Source: Planctomycetota bacterium
GTDB lineage: Bacteria; Planctomycetota; UBA1135; GCA-002686595
Length of the DNA stretch: 60,114 bases
Reading direction: 5' to 3'
Assembly: GCA_020847695.1 (NCBI GenBank)
Contig: JADLBP010000130.1
Span: 1 to 60,114 of the forward strand
The translations under genes were made by a program, and so were the position numbers. Positions 8,302 to 17,400 of the stretch are shown here, one piece after another; the stretch's first letter is position 1; each line of letters opens with the position of its first letter. The notes below the pieces were generated by a model. The model was not told the origin of the DNA. It did not search any database and was given only the letters and a program-made list of their open reading frames with translations.

Positions 8302-10329
8302 TTGGAAAAACGACTGCCGATCTTCCTCCTGCTGACGTTCGTCGTGCTGTTCGGCTGGATGGCGTTCTCGCGCTGGCTCTGGCCGCCGCCGCCGCCGAGC
8401 GCGCAGCCCCAGACGCCGCCGACGCAGTCCGCGCCGGTCGAGCCCGGCCGCGCAGGCTCGACCGATGCGCCGATCGCCCAGGCTCCGTCGGCGAGCGGTG
8501 CGCCGGTCTCCGGTGACGCGCGCCCCGACGTCACGCCGCGCGTGGAAGAGGCCGAAGAGCGCTCGCTGGTGCTCGACCTCGGCAAGCCCGGCGAGCCCGG
8601 TTCGTTCCGCGCGGTGTTCTCGAACCGCGGCGCACGGCTGGTCGAGCTGCGGATCGGCAACTACTTCGTCGACGAGACCGTCAAAGGCGACGCGCGGCTC
8701 GATTGGCACAACTGGACGACGATCCTCGCGTCGACGCTGAGCTCCGGTCGCGAGACCGGCTCGCTGTCCTGGCGCACGATCGCCGGCAGCGACGCGTTGC
8801 GGCGCGAACCGCTCGAGAACGCGCTCTGGACGATGCGCGAGCTCGAGGACCACACAGGCGTCGAGTTCCAGCTCGCGCCGGGCCTCGGCGTGCGCTTCAC
8901 GAAGCGCGTGCGCTTCGTGCCCGGCACGTATCGGATGGAGGTCGACCTCGAGCTCGCGAACGAAGGCCTCGACACGCCCGCGCAGAAGTCGAGCTTCGTC
9001 TTCCGGCCCGCGGAAGTCGTGCCGCTCGAGTCCGGCGACACGTTCTATCAGGAGCCGCTGGCGATCGCCGCGGGTCGTCCGTCGGACGCCAAGCCGTTCG
9101 AGCTCGCCGACTTCGCCTACCAAGCGCCCGATCCGAGCGGGCGCGTGCTCAAGGGCTCGCTCGACGTGCCCGCCGAGCCGCTGTCGTACGCCGGCGTCAA
9201 CAACAAGTACTTCGCATGCCTGATGCGCGGCGCCGACGAGCGCGGCAAGGCGAGCTTGGTCGGCGCGGCGTGGGAGCACCTGCGCGACGACGTGTTCGCG
9301 GCGAAGGGCGTCGAAGCGGCGAGCAAGTCGTATCGCCTGCTCGCGACCGACGTGCTGCTTTCGCTCGAGGTGCCCGCGAAGGGGCAGACCGCGAAATTCC
9401 AGTACGTCGTCTACGCCGGTCCGAAGGACCGCGAGCTCCTGAAGGCGGAGTACGCCGACTTCGACACGCTCGCGCTGCACGACCTCGGCTTCTTCAGCGG
9501 CATCGCGAGCTTGCTGGTCACGGTGCTGCGCTTCTTCCACTCGCTGGTCGGCAACTGGGGCGTCGCGATCATCTTGCTGACGCTCTCCGTGCGCTTGATC
9601 CTGTTCCCGATCAACCGCAAGTCGCAGACGGCGATGGCGCGCTACCAGAAGAAGATGAAGCGCGTCCAGCCGGAGCTCGACGCGATCAAGAAGAAGCACG
9701 CGGACAACCCGCAGGCGCTGCGCCAGGAGCAAGCGAAGATCATGCAGCGCGAGGCGCTGTTCCCGCCGCTCGGCGGCTGCTTGCCGATCTTCCTGCAGAT
9801 CCCGGTGTTCTTCGGCCTGTTCTCCGCGCTGCGCACGTCGCTCGAGCTGCGTCAAGCTCCGTTCTGTCTGTGGATGACCGACATGGCGAAGCCCGACCGA
9901 GCGATGGAGCTCGGCTGGCAGTTGCCGTTCGGATTCCACATCGAGTACCTCAACGTCCTGCCGCCGTTGATGGTCGTCTTGTGGGTGCTCCAGCAATGGC
10001 TGATGCCGAAGCCCGCCGACGAGCAGCAGGCGAAGATGCAGAAGCTGATGATGTTCATGCCCATCATGATGGGCGTGTTCCTCTACAACTACGCGGCGGG
10101 CCTGTCGCTCTACATGATCACGCAGTCGCTGGTCGGCATCCTCGAGACGACGTGGATCAAGAAGATCTGGCCGATCGACGACACAGAGAAGCCGCCCTCG
10201 ACCACCGGCATCTTCTCGCGCATCGCGAAGCTGCACGAGGAGCAGCAGAAGAAGCTCAACGAGCGCTACAAGGACAAGCCGGGCGGAGACAAGCCGGGCG
10301 GCAAGAAGAAGCCCGGCAAGGGCAAGTGA
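8302..10329 (+). CDS. yidC: Membrane protein insertase YidC
   Basis: Inner-membrane insertase that works with SecYEG and alone; 675 residues, the long diderm form. The TTG start at 8302 follows a GAGG (8292-8295). Order: transmembrane segment 1 (about 7-27), a Pro/Ala-rich linker, the large periplasmic beta-sandwich domain (about 80-385), then the conserved five-helix insertase core (about 395-635). Arg431 (in LSVRLILFPI) sits where the groove arginine of E. coli YidC is found. The cytoplasmic coiled loop (KKMKRVQPELDAIKKKH) is present. The Lys/Gly-rich tail after about 650 is basic, as in homologues that touch the ribosome. mnmE follows by 13 bases, a widely conserved gene order. Confidence 0.97.
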   Translation: MEKRLPIFLLLTFVVLFGWMAFSRWLWPPPPPSAQPQTPPTQSAPVEPGRAGSTDAPIAQAPSASGAPVSGDARPDVTPRVEEAEERSLVLDLGKPGEPGSFRAVFSNRGARLVELRIGNYFVDETVKGDARLDWHNWTTILASTLSSGRETGSLSWRTIAGSDALRREPLENALWTMRELEDHTGVEFQLAPGLGVRFTKRVRFVPGTYRMEVDLELANEGLDTPAQKSSFVFRPAEVVPLESGDTFYQEPLAIAAGRPSDAKPFELADFAYQAPDPSGRVLKGSLDVPAEPLSYAGVNNKYFACLMRGADERGKASLVGAAWEHLRDDVFAAKGVEAASKSYRLLATDVLLSLEVPAKGQTAKFQYVVYAGPKDRELLKAEYADFDTLALHDLGFFSGIASLLVTVLRFFHSLVGNWGVAIILLTLSVRLILFPINRKSQTAMARYQKKMKRVQPELDAIKKKHADNPQALRQEQAKIMQREALFPPLGGCLPIFLQIPVFFGLFSALRTSLELRQAPFCLWMTDMAKPDRAMELGWQLPFGFHIEYLNVLPPLMVVLWVLQQWLMPKPADEQQAKMQKLMMFMPIMMGVFLYNYAAGLSLYMITQSLVGILETTWIKKIWPIDDTEKPPSTTGIFSRIAKLHEEQQKKLNERYKDKPGGDKPGGKKKPGKGK

Positions 10330-10342
10330 GCGAGCGAGCGCG

Positions 10343-11722
10343 ATGGTCTCCGTTCGGCCGACGATCGTGGCGATCGCGACGCCGGCCGGGGGCGCCGCGC
10401 GCGCGCTGATCCGGCTCTCCGGCGCCGGCGCGAAGGCGCTCGCCGCGGAGCTGGTCGTGCCCGCGGCGTCGACCGCGCATCCCGCGTACTTCGCGGGGCG
10501 CGGCGTGCGCGACGTGCGCGTGTTCGACGGACGCGGCGAGCAACCCGCGCGGCTCGTGTGGATGAGCGCGCCGCGCTCGTACACCGGCGAGGACGTCGTC
10601 GAGCTCGACGTGCTCGGCGCGGAACCGCTGGTGCGCGCGCTGGTCGCGCGGCTCCAAGCGCTCGGCGCGGAACCCGCCGAGCCCGGCGAGTTCACGCGGC
10701 GCGCGTTCGAGAACGGCCGGCTGTCCCTGGAGCAGGCGGAAGGCGTGCTCGCGTTGGTCGAAGCTCGCAACGACGAGTCGGCGCGCGCGGCGGAGGCGTT
10801 GGTCAGCGGCGCGAGCGGCGGCGAGCAAGCGCGCTTGCGCGAGGAGCTCGTCGAGCTCGTCGCGCTCGGCGTCGCGAGCCTCGATTTCACCGAGGACGAC
10901 GCCGGCCACGTTCCGACCGAGGAGCTGCTCCGCGGTGCGCAGCGGGTACTCGCGGGCGTCGAGCGGCTCGCGGCCGAACGCGCCCGGCGCACCGCGCCCT
11001 CGGGCCACGCGCGCGCGACTCTCGCCGGCGCGCCGAACGCGGGCAAGAGCTCGCTGTTCAACCGGCTCGCGGGCGAGCGCGCGCTGGTCAGCCCGCTCGC
11101 CGGCACGACGCGCGATCCGCTGCGTGCCGAGTTGGCCGGTGAGGGCTTGGTGGTCGAGCTCGTCGACACGCCGGGCCTCGAGCCCGGCCGAGGCGAGGTC
11201 GGTGCCGCGGCGCAGGAGCTCGGCTCCGCCGCGCGCCGCGCTTCCGCGGTGCTCTTGTGGACGGTCGACGCGACCACCGCCGACCCGGCGCGGCTCGCCG
11301 CGGAGCGCGCCGAGCTCGGCCGCGAGGTCGACGTCGTGCTGGCGTGGAACAAGGTCGACCGCGCGGATGCGCGGCCGGTGCCGGCGGACGACGAGCTCGC
11401 GCGCCTCGAGGTCGTCGCCGTCCACGCGGTCTCCGCCGAGAGCGGGGAGGGGCTGTCGGCGCTCGCCGCCGACCTGGTGCGGCGCGCGGCGGCCGCGGAG
11501 AGCGGGCTCGCGCGCGAGCTCGGCGTGCGCCACCGCCGCGCGCTCGGGCGCGCCGCGGATGAGCTCCGGCTCGCGAGCGAGGCGCTCGCCGGCGGCGCGC
11601 CGCTCGAGCTCGCCGTCCTGCACCTGCGTGACGCGTTGGAGGGCCTCGACGACCTCTCCGGGCGCACCGCGCCGGAGGAGCTGCTCGGCCGAATCTTCGC
11701 GCGCTTCTGCATCGGCAAGTGA
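10343..11722 (+). CDS. mnmE: tRNA modification GTPase MnmE
   Basis: Works with MnmG to install the cmnm5 group on wobble uridines, using GTP and a folate one-carbon unit. The 459 residues match the family. The N-terminal folate-binding domain has SYTGEDVVEL and PGEFTRRAF; the inserted G domain has G1 GAPNAGKSS (229-237, with the Asn that binds potassium), G2 TTRD, G3 DTPG and G4 NKVD. The protein ends FCIGK, with the conserved Cys456. mnmG is not in this window. The next gene starts 150 bases downstream behind its own candidate promoter. Confidence 0.97.
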   Translation: MVSVRPTIVAIATPAGGAARALIRLSGAGAKALAAELVVPAASTAHPAYFAGRGVRDVRVFDGRGEQPARLVWMSAPRSYTGEDVVELDVLGAEPLVRALVARLQALGAEPAEPGEFTRRAFENGRLSLEQAEGVLALVEARNDESARAAEALVSGASGGEQARLREELVELVALGVASLDFTEDDAGHVPTEELLRGAQRVLAGVERLAAERARRTAPSGHARATLAGAPNAGKSSLFNRLAGERALVSPLAGTTRDPLRAELAGEGLVVELVDTPGLEPGRGEVGAAAQELGSAARRASAVLLWTVDATTADPARLAAERAELGREVDVVLAWNKVDRADARPVPADDELARLEVVAVHAVSAESGEGLSALAADLVRRAAAAESGLARELGVRHRRALGRAADELRLASEALAGGAPLELAVLHLRDALEGLDDLSGRTAPEELLGRIFARFCIGK

Positions 11723-11783
11723 GCGCCGGCCAAGGCTTCCGAGCGCGGAAGCGGGACCCGCAGCATCTAGGCGCCCTCCGCCG

Positions 11784-11812
11784 TTGACACACAAGGGATG
11801 GGGTGTTTTCCT
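11784..11812 (+). promoter_or_regulatory. Possible promoter with perfect TTGACA upstream of nrdR
   Basis: A perfect -35 box TTGACA (11784-11789) lies 84 bases before the nrdR start. At 17-base spacing the -10 would be TTTCCT, a poor match. The short inverted pair ACAC / GTGT falls inside the spacer and could be part of an NrdR-type operator, but it does not match the known NrdR box well. Confidence 0.3.
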
Positions 11813-11872
11813 CTTGGCGGGACGCGCTCCCGCCCCCGCCCGACCTCGCCCTACGCCCCCGGACTGCCCACG

Positions 11873-12340
11873 ATGAAGTGCCCCCGCTGCAAGAAGGACA
11901 ACGACCGCGTGGTCGACTCCCGGGCGGCGGGGGAAGGCAGCTCGATCCGGCGCCGGCGCGAGTGTCTGGAGTGCTTCCTGCGCTACACGACGTACGAGCG
12001 GGTCGAGGAGACGCCGCTGCGCGTGATCAAGAAGAACGGCGAGCGCGTCCGGTTCGATCGCGATCGGGTGTTGCAGGGGATGATGCGCGCCTGCGAGAAG
12101 CTCCCCGTCTCGACCGAGTCGTTGGAGCAAGCCGCCGCGCGCGTCGAAGCGCGCTGTCACGAGGAGTACGACCGCGAGGTGCCGAGCACCGTGATCGGCG
12201 CGCTGGTGATGGAGGAGCTGCGGCGACTGAACCAGGTCGCGTACGTCCGCTTCGCGAGCGTCTACCGCGAGTTCAAGGACGTCAGCCAGTTCCTCGACGA
12301 GCTCAAGCCGATCCTCGAAGCGCGCCGGGAGGGCGACTAG
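11873..12340 (+). CDS. nrdR: Transcriptional repressor NrdR
   Basis: Repressor of ribonucleotide reductase genes that senses ATP/dATP. The start is ATG at 11873 (155 residues) rather than an upstream in-frame ATG at 11798, because family members begin MxCPxC. The zinc ribbon is complete: Cys3, Cys6, Cys31, Cys34. The ATP cone follows (about 48-140), beginning with LRVIKKNGERVRFDRDRV. Three bases separate its stop from the next gene, which also carries an ATP cone and looks like a ribonucleotide reductase, so the pair probably forms one nucleotide-control unit. Confidence 0.97.
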   Translation: MKCPRCKKDNDRVVDSRAAGEGSSIRRRRECLECFLRYTTYERVEETPLRVIKKNGERVRFDRDRVLQGMMRACEKLPVSTESLEQAAARVEARCHEEYDREVPSTVIGALVMEELRRLNQVAYVRFASVYREFKDVSQFLDELKPILEARREGD

Positions 12341-12343
12341 CCC

Positions 12344-14410
12344 GTGACGTTGACGCGCGTCAAGAAGCGCGACGGCCGCGAGGTGCCGTTCGACGCGGAC
12401 AAGATCCGTGCTGCCATCCAGAAGGCGATGGCCGCGGTCGGCGACGAGGATCCGCACTTCGCGGCCGAGGTCGCTGGTGTCGTTTCGCTGACGCTCGACG
12501 GCCGGCACGAAGCGAACGCGGGCGCCGGTGCGCCGAGCTTGCCGACGATCGAGGAGATCCAAGACCTCGTCGAGCAAGCGCTGATCGAGCTCGGCCGCGC
12601 GTCGGTCGCGAAGGCGTACATCCTCTACCGCGACCGCCGCACCAAGGTGCGCGACGTGCTCGCCGTGCACCGCACGCACGCTCGGCCGAGCCTGCGCGCG
12701 CCGCTCGTGCACGAAGCCGAGGCGGCGTCGACGTGGAGCAAGGGCCGCATCGTCGCGGCGCTGATGAACGAAGCCGACCTCGCGCGCGACGTCGCCGAGG
12801 AAGTCGCGTCGCGCGTCGAGGCGCGCGTGTTCGACGCGGGCTTCAAGCGGATCTCGACCGGGCTCGTCCGCGAATTGGTCGACAACGAGCTCGTCGAGCT
12901 CGGCCTCGCCGGCGCGTTGAAGCGCCAGATCACCTACGGCGTGCCCGCGCACGATCTCCGCGCGATCCTCACCGGCGGCGACGGCGCGCTCGACCCGACG
13001 CGCGCGACCTCCGGCGAGAGCTTCAGCGAGCGCACGACCGAGGCGCGGCTCGCCGCGGAAGTGCTGCGCCGCTTCTCGATCGACGAAGTGCTCGACGAGC
13101 GCGCGACCGAGCGGCACCTGACCGGCGACTTCCACTGGATCGACCTGGCGCGTCCGCATCAGCCGCTGTCGCTCGCCGTGCCGTCCGAGCTCGTCTCCTC
13201 CGCCGCGCCGTCGCCGCGAGCCGCGTTCGACGCGCTCGACGAGATGGTGCGCGTCGCGAAGCTCGCGTCGCTCGGCGTGGTGATCGAGAACCCGGCCGCG
13301 CTGATCGCACCGCTCGCGCGCGAGCGCAAGGCCGGTGCCTCCGCGCTCGCCGCGTGGTTGGTCGCGCTGGCCGCGGCCGCGCGCGGCGCGGAACGGCGCA
13401 TCGACCTCGGCGCGAGCGGCGTGCGCTCGATCGCGGTCACGAACGAGCTGGTGCGCGAGCTCGCGGGCCTCGCGTCGTCGCCGTTCGTTCCGCGGCTCTT
13501 CCTCGACGAGCTCGAGCTCGATGCGCTCGCGGAGACGTTCCCCGAGCGCGAAGCCGACCTCGAGCGCCTGCTGCTGACCGGCCGCTTGATCCCGACGTGG
13601 AGCTCCGAGCGCGAGAGCTTCGCGGCGCCGGGTTGCGTTCGCCTCGAGCGCGAGCGCGGCGCGATCGCCTGCGTCGGCGCGGTCGCGCTCAACCTGCCGC
13701 GCCTCGCGTGGCGCGCGGGGCCGTGGCGCGAGGATCGCTTCCTCGAGCTCGCCGCCGAGCTCGTCACCGACGCGCTCGCGGCGCTCGGCCGCGGCGTCGC
13801 GTTCCAGCACCAGACCCGCGGCGATCGCGTCGGCGACCTGCGCTCGCGCAACACCGTCGCGCTGGTCCCGGTCGGACTGCGCGAGGCGTTGCAGCTGCTC
13901 GGCGACGGCGAAGTGCGGCCCGATCAAGGCGCGCGCCTGCTCGGGTTCTTCGCGGACGCGTCCGCGCGGCTCGCCGCGCACGAGCGACTGGTCGCGACCG
14001 TCACGCCGTTCTTCGGCGAGCGCGCGGCCGCGCGTTTCGCGGAACTGGATCAACACCTGCCGCAGAAGGCGCAGGCGTTGCTGTTCGAGCTCGGCGCGTC
14101 CGAAGCTCGACGCTCGAACGAGCCGTACTCGCTCGGCCTGCGCCTGTCGCCGTCGCCCGGTCGCGGACCGTGGACGGCCGAGGCCGAGCTCGTGGCGTCG
14201 CTGGCGGTCGGCGCGCTGCATCCCTTGCCCGAAGATCGCTCGCGCGGCGAGCACCTCGGGCTGTTCCCGTCGTGGCGGCGCTTCGCGGCGCTGCGCCGCG
14301 ACCCGCTGCCTCGCGCCGAGCTGCAACCGACGCGTCCGCAGAACCTGGTGGCCCGTGAACTCTTCGATCGCGACGCGTCGCGATCGCCTCTCTCCGTCGA
14401 GAACAACTGA
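12344..14410 (+). CDS. ATP-cone protein related to class III ribonucleotide reductase, lacking the glycyl-radical domain
   Basis: 688 residues, GTG start three bases after nrdR. Residues about 3-95 form an ATP cone. Residues about 125-215 (TWSKGRIVAALMNEADLA, then ISTGLVRELVDNELVELGL) look like the NrdD N-terminal helical region. HLTGDFHWIDL parallels the NrdD GDIHIHDL segment, and GCVRLER followed by VALNLPRLA (Cys431; 450-453 NLPR) parallels the NrdD region around the thiyl-radical cysteine. However, only two cysteines exist in the whole protein (431 and 443), the partner cysteine after the GDIH-like motif is absent, and the chain ends without the CxxC zinc site and RVxGYL-type glycyl-radical loop. 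It is probably a non-catalytic or repurposed NrdD relative. Normal GC and codon use argue against a decaying pseudogene. Confidence 0.72.
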   Translation: MTLTRVKKRDGREVPFDADKIRAAIQKAMAAVGDEDPHFAAEVAGVVSLTLDGRHEANAGAGAPSLPTIEEIQDLVEQALIELGRASVAKAYILYRDRRTKVRDVLAVHRTHARPSLRAPLVHEAEAASTWSKGRIVAALMNEADLARDVAEEVASRVEARVFDAGFKRISTGLVRELVDNELVELGLAGALKRQITYGVPAHDLRAILTGGDGALDPTRATSGESFSERTTEARLAAEVLRRFSIDEVLDERATERHLTGDFHWIDLARPHQPLSLAVPSELVSSAAPSPRAAFDALDEMVRVAKLASLGVVIENPAALIAPLARERKAGASALAAWLVALAAAARGAERRIDLGASGVRSIAVTNELVRELAGLASSPFVPRLFLDELELDALAETFPEREADLERLLLTGRLIPTWSSERESFAAPGCVRLERERGAIACVGAVALNLPRLAWRAGPWREDRFLELAAELVTDALAALGRGVAFQHQTRGDRVGDLRSRNTVALVPVGLREALQLLGDGEVRPDQGARLLGFFADASARLAAHERLVATVTPFFGERAAARFAELDQHLPQKAQALLFELGASEARRSNEPYSLGLRLSPSPGRGPWTAEAELVASLAVGALHPLPEDRSRGEHLGLFPSWRRFAALRRDPLPRAELQPTRPQNLVARELFDRDASRSPLSVENN

Positions 14411-14413
14411 ACG

Positions 14414-17400
14414 ATGCGCCTGAAACGCCTGGAGCTCTTCGGCTTCAAGTCCTTCGCCGATCGCACGACGCTGTCGTTCGATCATTCGCTCGTGGGCATC
14501 GTCGGGCCGAACGGCTGCGGCAAGAGCAACGTGGTGGACGCGATCCGCTGGGTGCTCGGCGAGACGCGGCCGACCTCGATGCGCGGCGGCGAGATGACCG
14601 ACGTGATCTTCAAGGGCTCGGTCAGCCGGCCGTCGATGAGCGTCGCGGAAGTGTCGCTGGTGCTCGACAACTCCGGTGGCGAGCTCGGCGAGCGCGGCGC
14701 GGAGGTCTCGATCACGCGGCGCGTCGATCGTTCCGGCGAAGGCGAGTACCTGATCAACGAGCAGCGCGTCCGTCTCAAGGACGTCCGCGACATGCTGTAC
14801 GACACCGGCCTCGGCAGCCGCGGCTACGCGGTGCTCGAGCAGGGCCGCATCGACGCGGTGCTCTCGGCCGATCCGATGGCGCGCCGCGCGATCTTCGAGG
14901 AAGCGGCGGGCATCAGCCGCTATCGCCAGCGCAAGAAAGAGACCGAAACGCGCCTGAAGCGCGTCGAGACCGACGTGCAGCGCCTCGACGACATCCTGCG
15001 CGAGCTCGCGACGCGCGTGCGGTCGCTCAAGATCCAAGCCGGCAAGGCCGAGCGCTTCGTCGCCGCGCGCGACGAATGGCGCACCGAGCGCACGCGCTTC
15101 CTCAAGCACCGCGTGTGGCAGCTCGATCGCTCGCTGGAAGCGCTCCGGGGCCGCATCGGCACGCTCGAGGGCGAATCGCAGCGGCTGCGCAACGTCCGCG
15201 AAGGCGAGGAGAACGACGCCGCGTCGCGCGAGCGCGAGCAACGTCAGCTCGCCGCCGAGGTCGATCGGCTCGCCGACGAGGTCGCGCGGCTGTTCGGCGA
15301 GGCGCGCGCGCTGAGCGAGCGCTCGACGCAGCTCTCCGAGCGCGTCAGCGCCTGGCGCAAGTCCGCCGAGGACGAATCCGATCGCGCGCTGGCGTTGACG
15401 CGCGCGCTGGAGATGCGCGAAGCCGAGGTCGAGCGCCTGCTCGCCGATCGCGCGCAGAAGGAAGAGATCGCGCTCGCCGCCGAGCAGACGTTCCGCGTGA
15501 TCGCGGGCGAGCTCGAGGACGTCCGTCGCTCGACCAAGTCGGTCCGCGACGACCACGAGCGGCAGAACCAGGCCGTGCTGCGGCTCCTGCACCAGAAGAC
15601 CGCCGCGCAGAACACGCTGAAGCACCTCGACGAGTCGCAGAAGCCGCTCGCGGAGCGCCGCGAGCGCGCACGCGTCCGCTTCGAGGAAGCGACGCGTTCC
15701 GCCGCGGAGCTGCGCGATGCGGAGACCGAGGCGCGCGAGCGCGTCGCCGCGCTCGAACGCGACATCACCGCCGGCGAGGCCGACCGCGCTTCGGTCGCGG
15801 CGCGCATCAGCGAGCACGATCGTCGCGCGCAGGAGCTCTCCGCCGAGAAGAACCGGCTCGACGTCGAACGCGCGCGGCTCTCGAGTCGGATCGACGCGCT
15901 GCTCGACTGGGATCGCGAGCGCGAGGCGCTCGAAGCGGGCGCGCGCGCGCTGATCTCCGGCGTTTCGCGCGGCGAGACGCCGACCGGACCGGACGCGCTG
16001 CGCGGCGTGCTCGCGGACCACTTGCGTACGTCGACGCGCTTCGCGCGCGCCCTCGACGCGTCGCTCGGCGAGCGTGCGCTCGCGCTGGTCGCGCAGGACG
16101 GCGACACCGCGTCGCGGCTCGTGCGTTGGCTGTCGGAGAAGCGCGCGGGCTCGGTGCGCCTGGTCGTGCCGGGCAACGCCCGTCGCGAGCGGCGTTCGGA
16201 CGTCGCGTTCGCGCCCGAGTTCCAGGAGCTCGTCCAAGGCCGGTTGTGCGACTCGCTCGAGTGCGCGGACGACCTGCGCGTGCTCGCCGAGGTGCTGGTC
16301 GGCGACGTGTGGATCGCGCGCGACGTCGAAGCGGCGTTCGCGTTGGTCGCGGCGTACCCCGAGCTGCGTTTCGTCACGCTCGAAGGCGACCTCGTCGACG
16401 CCGCGGGCGTCTTCGGCGGCCACCGCGAGATCGCGCAGGGCGCGATCGGTCGCCGCTCGACGGCGCAGGAGCTCGAACGCACGCGCGAGGAGGTCGTCGC
16501 GAACCTCGAGCGCGTGCTCGCCGCGTTGGAGGAATCCGCGCGCGTTCGCCGCGAGCTCGACACCGAGCGTCAGCGTGCCGAGGCGCGCGTCGGCGCGCTG
16601 CGCGAGGCCTTCTCCCAAGCGAAGAGCGAGAACCACACCGTCAAGGCGCGGTTGTCGGACCTGCAGGACGCGCTCAACGCGCATCGCCGCGAGTGCGACG
16701 CGCTGACCCAGGAGACCGAGCGGCTGCAACGCGATCTGCAGGACGCTCACGCGCGCGTAGTGTCGGTCGAGGAGGAGTACACGCGCGACGCCGCGAAGCT
16801 CGGCGAGCTCGAGGCCGCGCGGCGCGACCTCGAAACGCGGCGCGACGAGCTGCAGCGCGCCCACGCGCAGGCCGAGGTCGAGACCACGCGCGCGCGCACC
16901 GAGCTCGGCTCGATCCAAGCGCGCGCCCGCGACCTGGAGCGCGCGCTGTCCGAGGCGAAGAACGAGCTCGAACGGACGCGCAAGCTCGCCGCCGAGCACG
17001 CGGAGAGCGCGCGCGTCGGCGCGGCGGAGTCCGCTCGGCTCGCCGACGAAGCGAAGGGACTCGAAGCCTCGCGCACCGAGCGCGACCGCGAGCTCGGCGA
17101 GCTGCGGCGCACCGAACGCGCCGGCCGCGACGCGATCGAGGCCTTCCGCCGCCGCGTCGACGCGGTCACGCGCGAGCTCGAAGGCCTGACCGCCGACCTG
17201 TCGACGCAACGGCTCGACGAGCAGCGCCTGAACCTCGAGCGCGCCGAGCTCGTCGTCCGCGCCCGCGAAGACCTCTCGCTCGCCGAGAGCGAGCTGCTCG
17301 ACGGTTTCGAGCCCGAGGCCGCGCTGGCGGAGGAAGGCGCGCTCGCGAACCTCGAGTCGCGCGTGACCGATCTCAAGGCGAACCTCGATCGCCTCGGGCC

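Noticed and set aside
8098..11766. Antisense open frame of 1222 codons opposite yidC and mnmE
   Set aside because: Low-complexity shadow of conserved sense genes; no signal of its own.
11784..11812. An NrdR-box operator upstream of nrdR
   Set aside because: Only a short ACAC / GTGT inverted pair is present; the known NrdR box consensus is not matched, so only a weak promoter call is kept.
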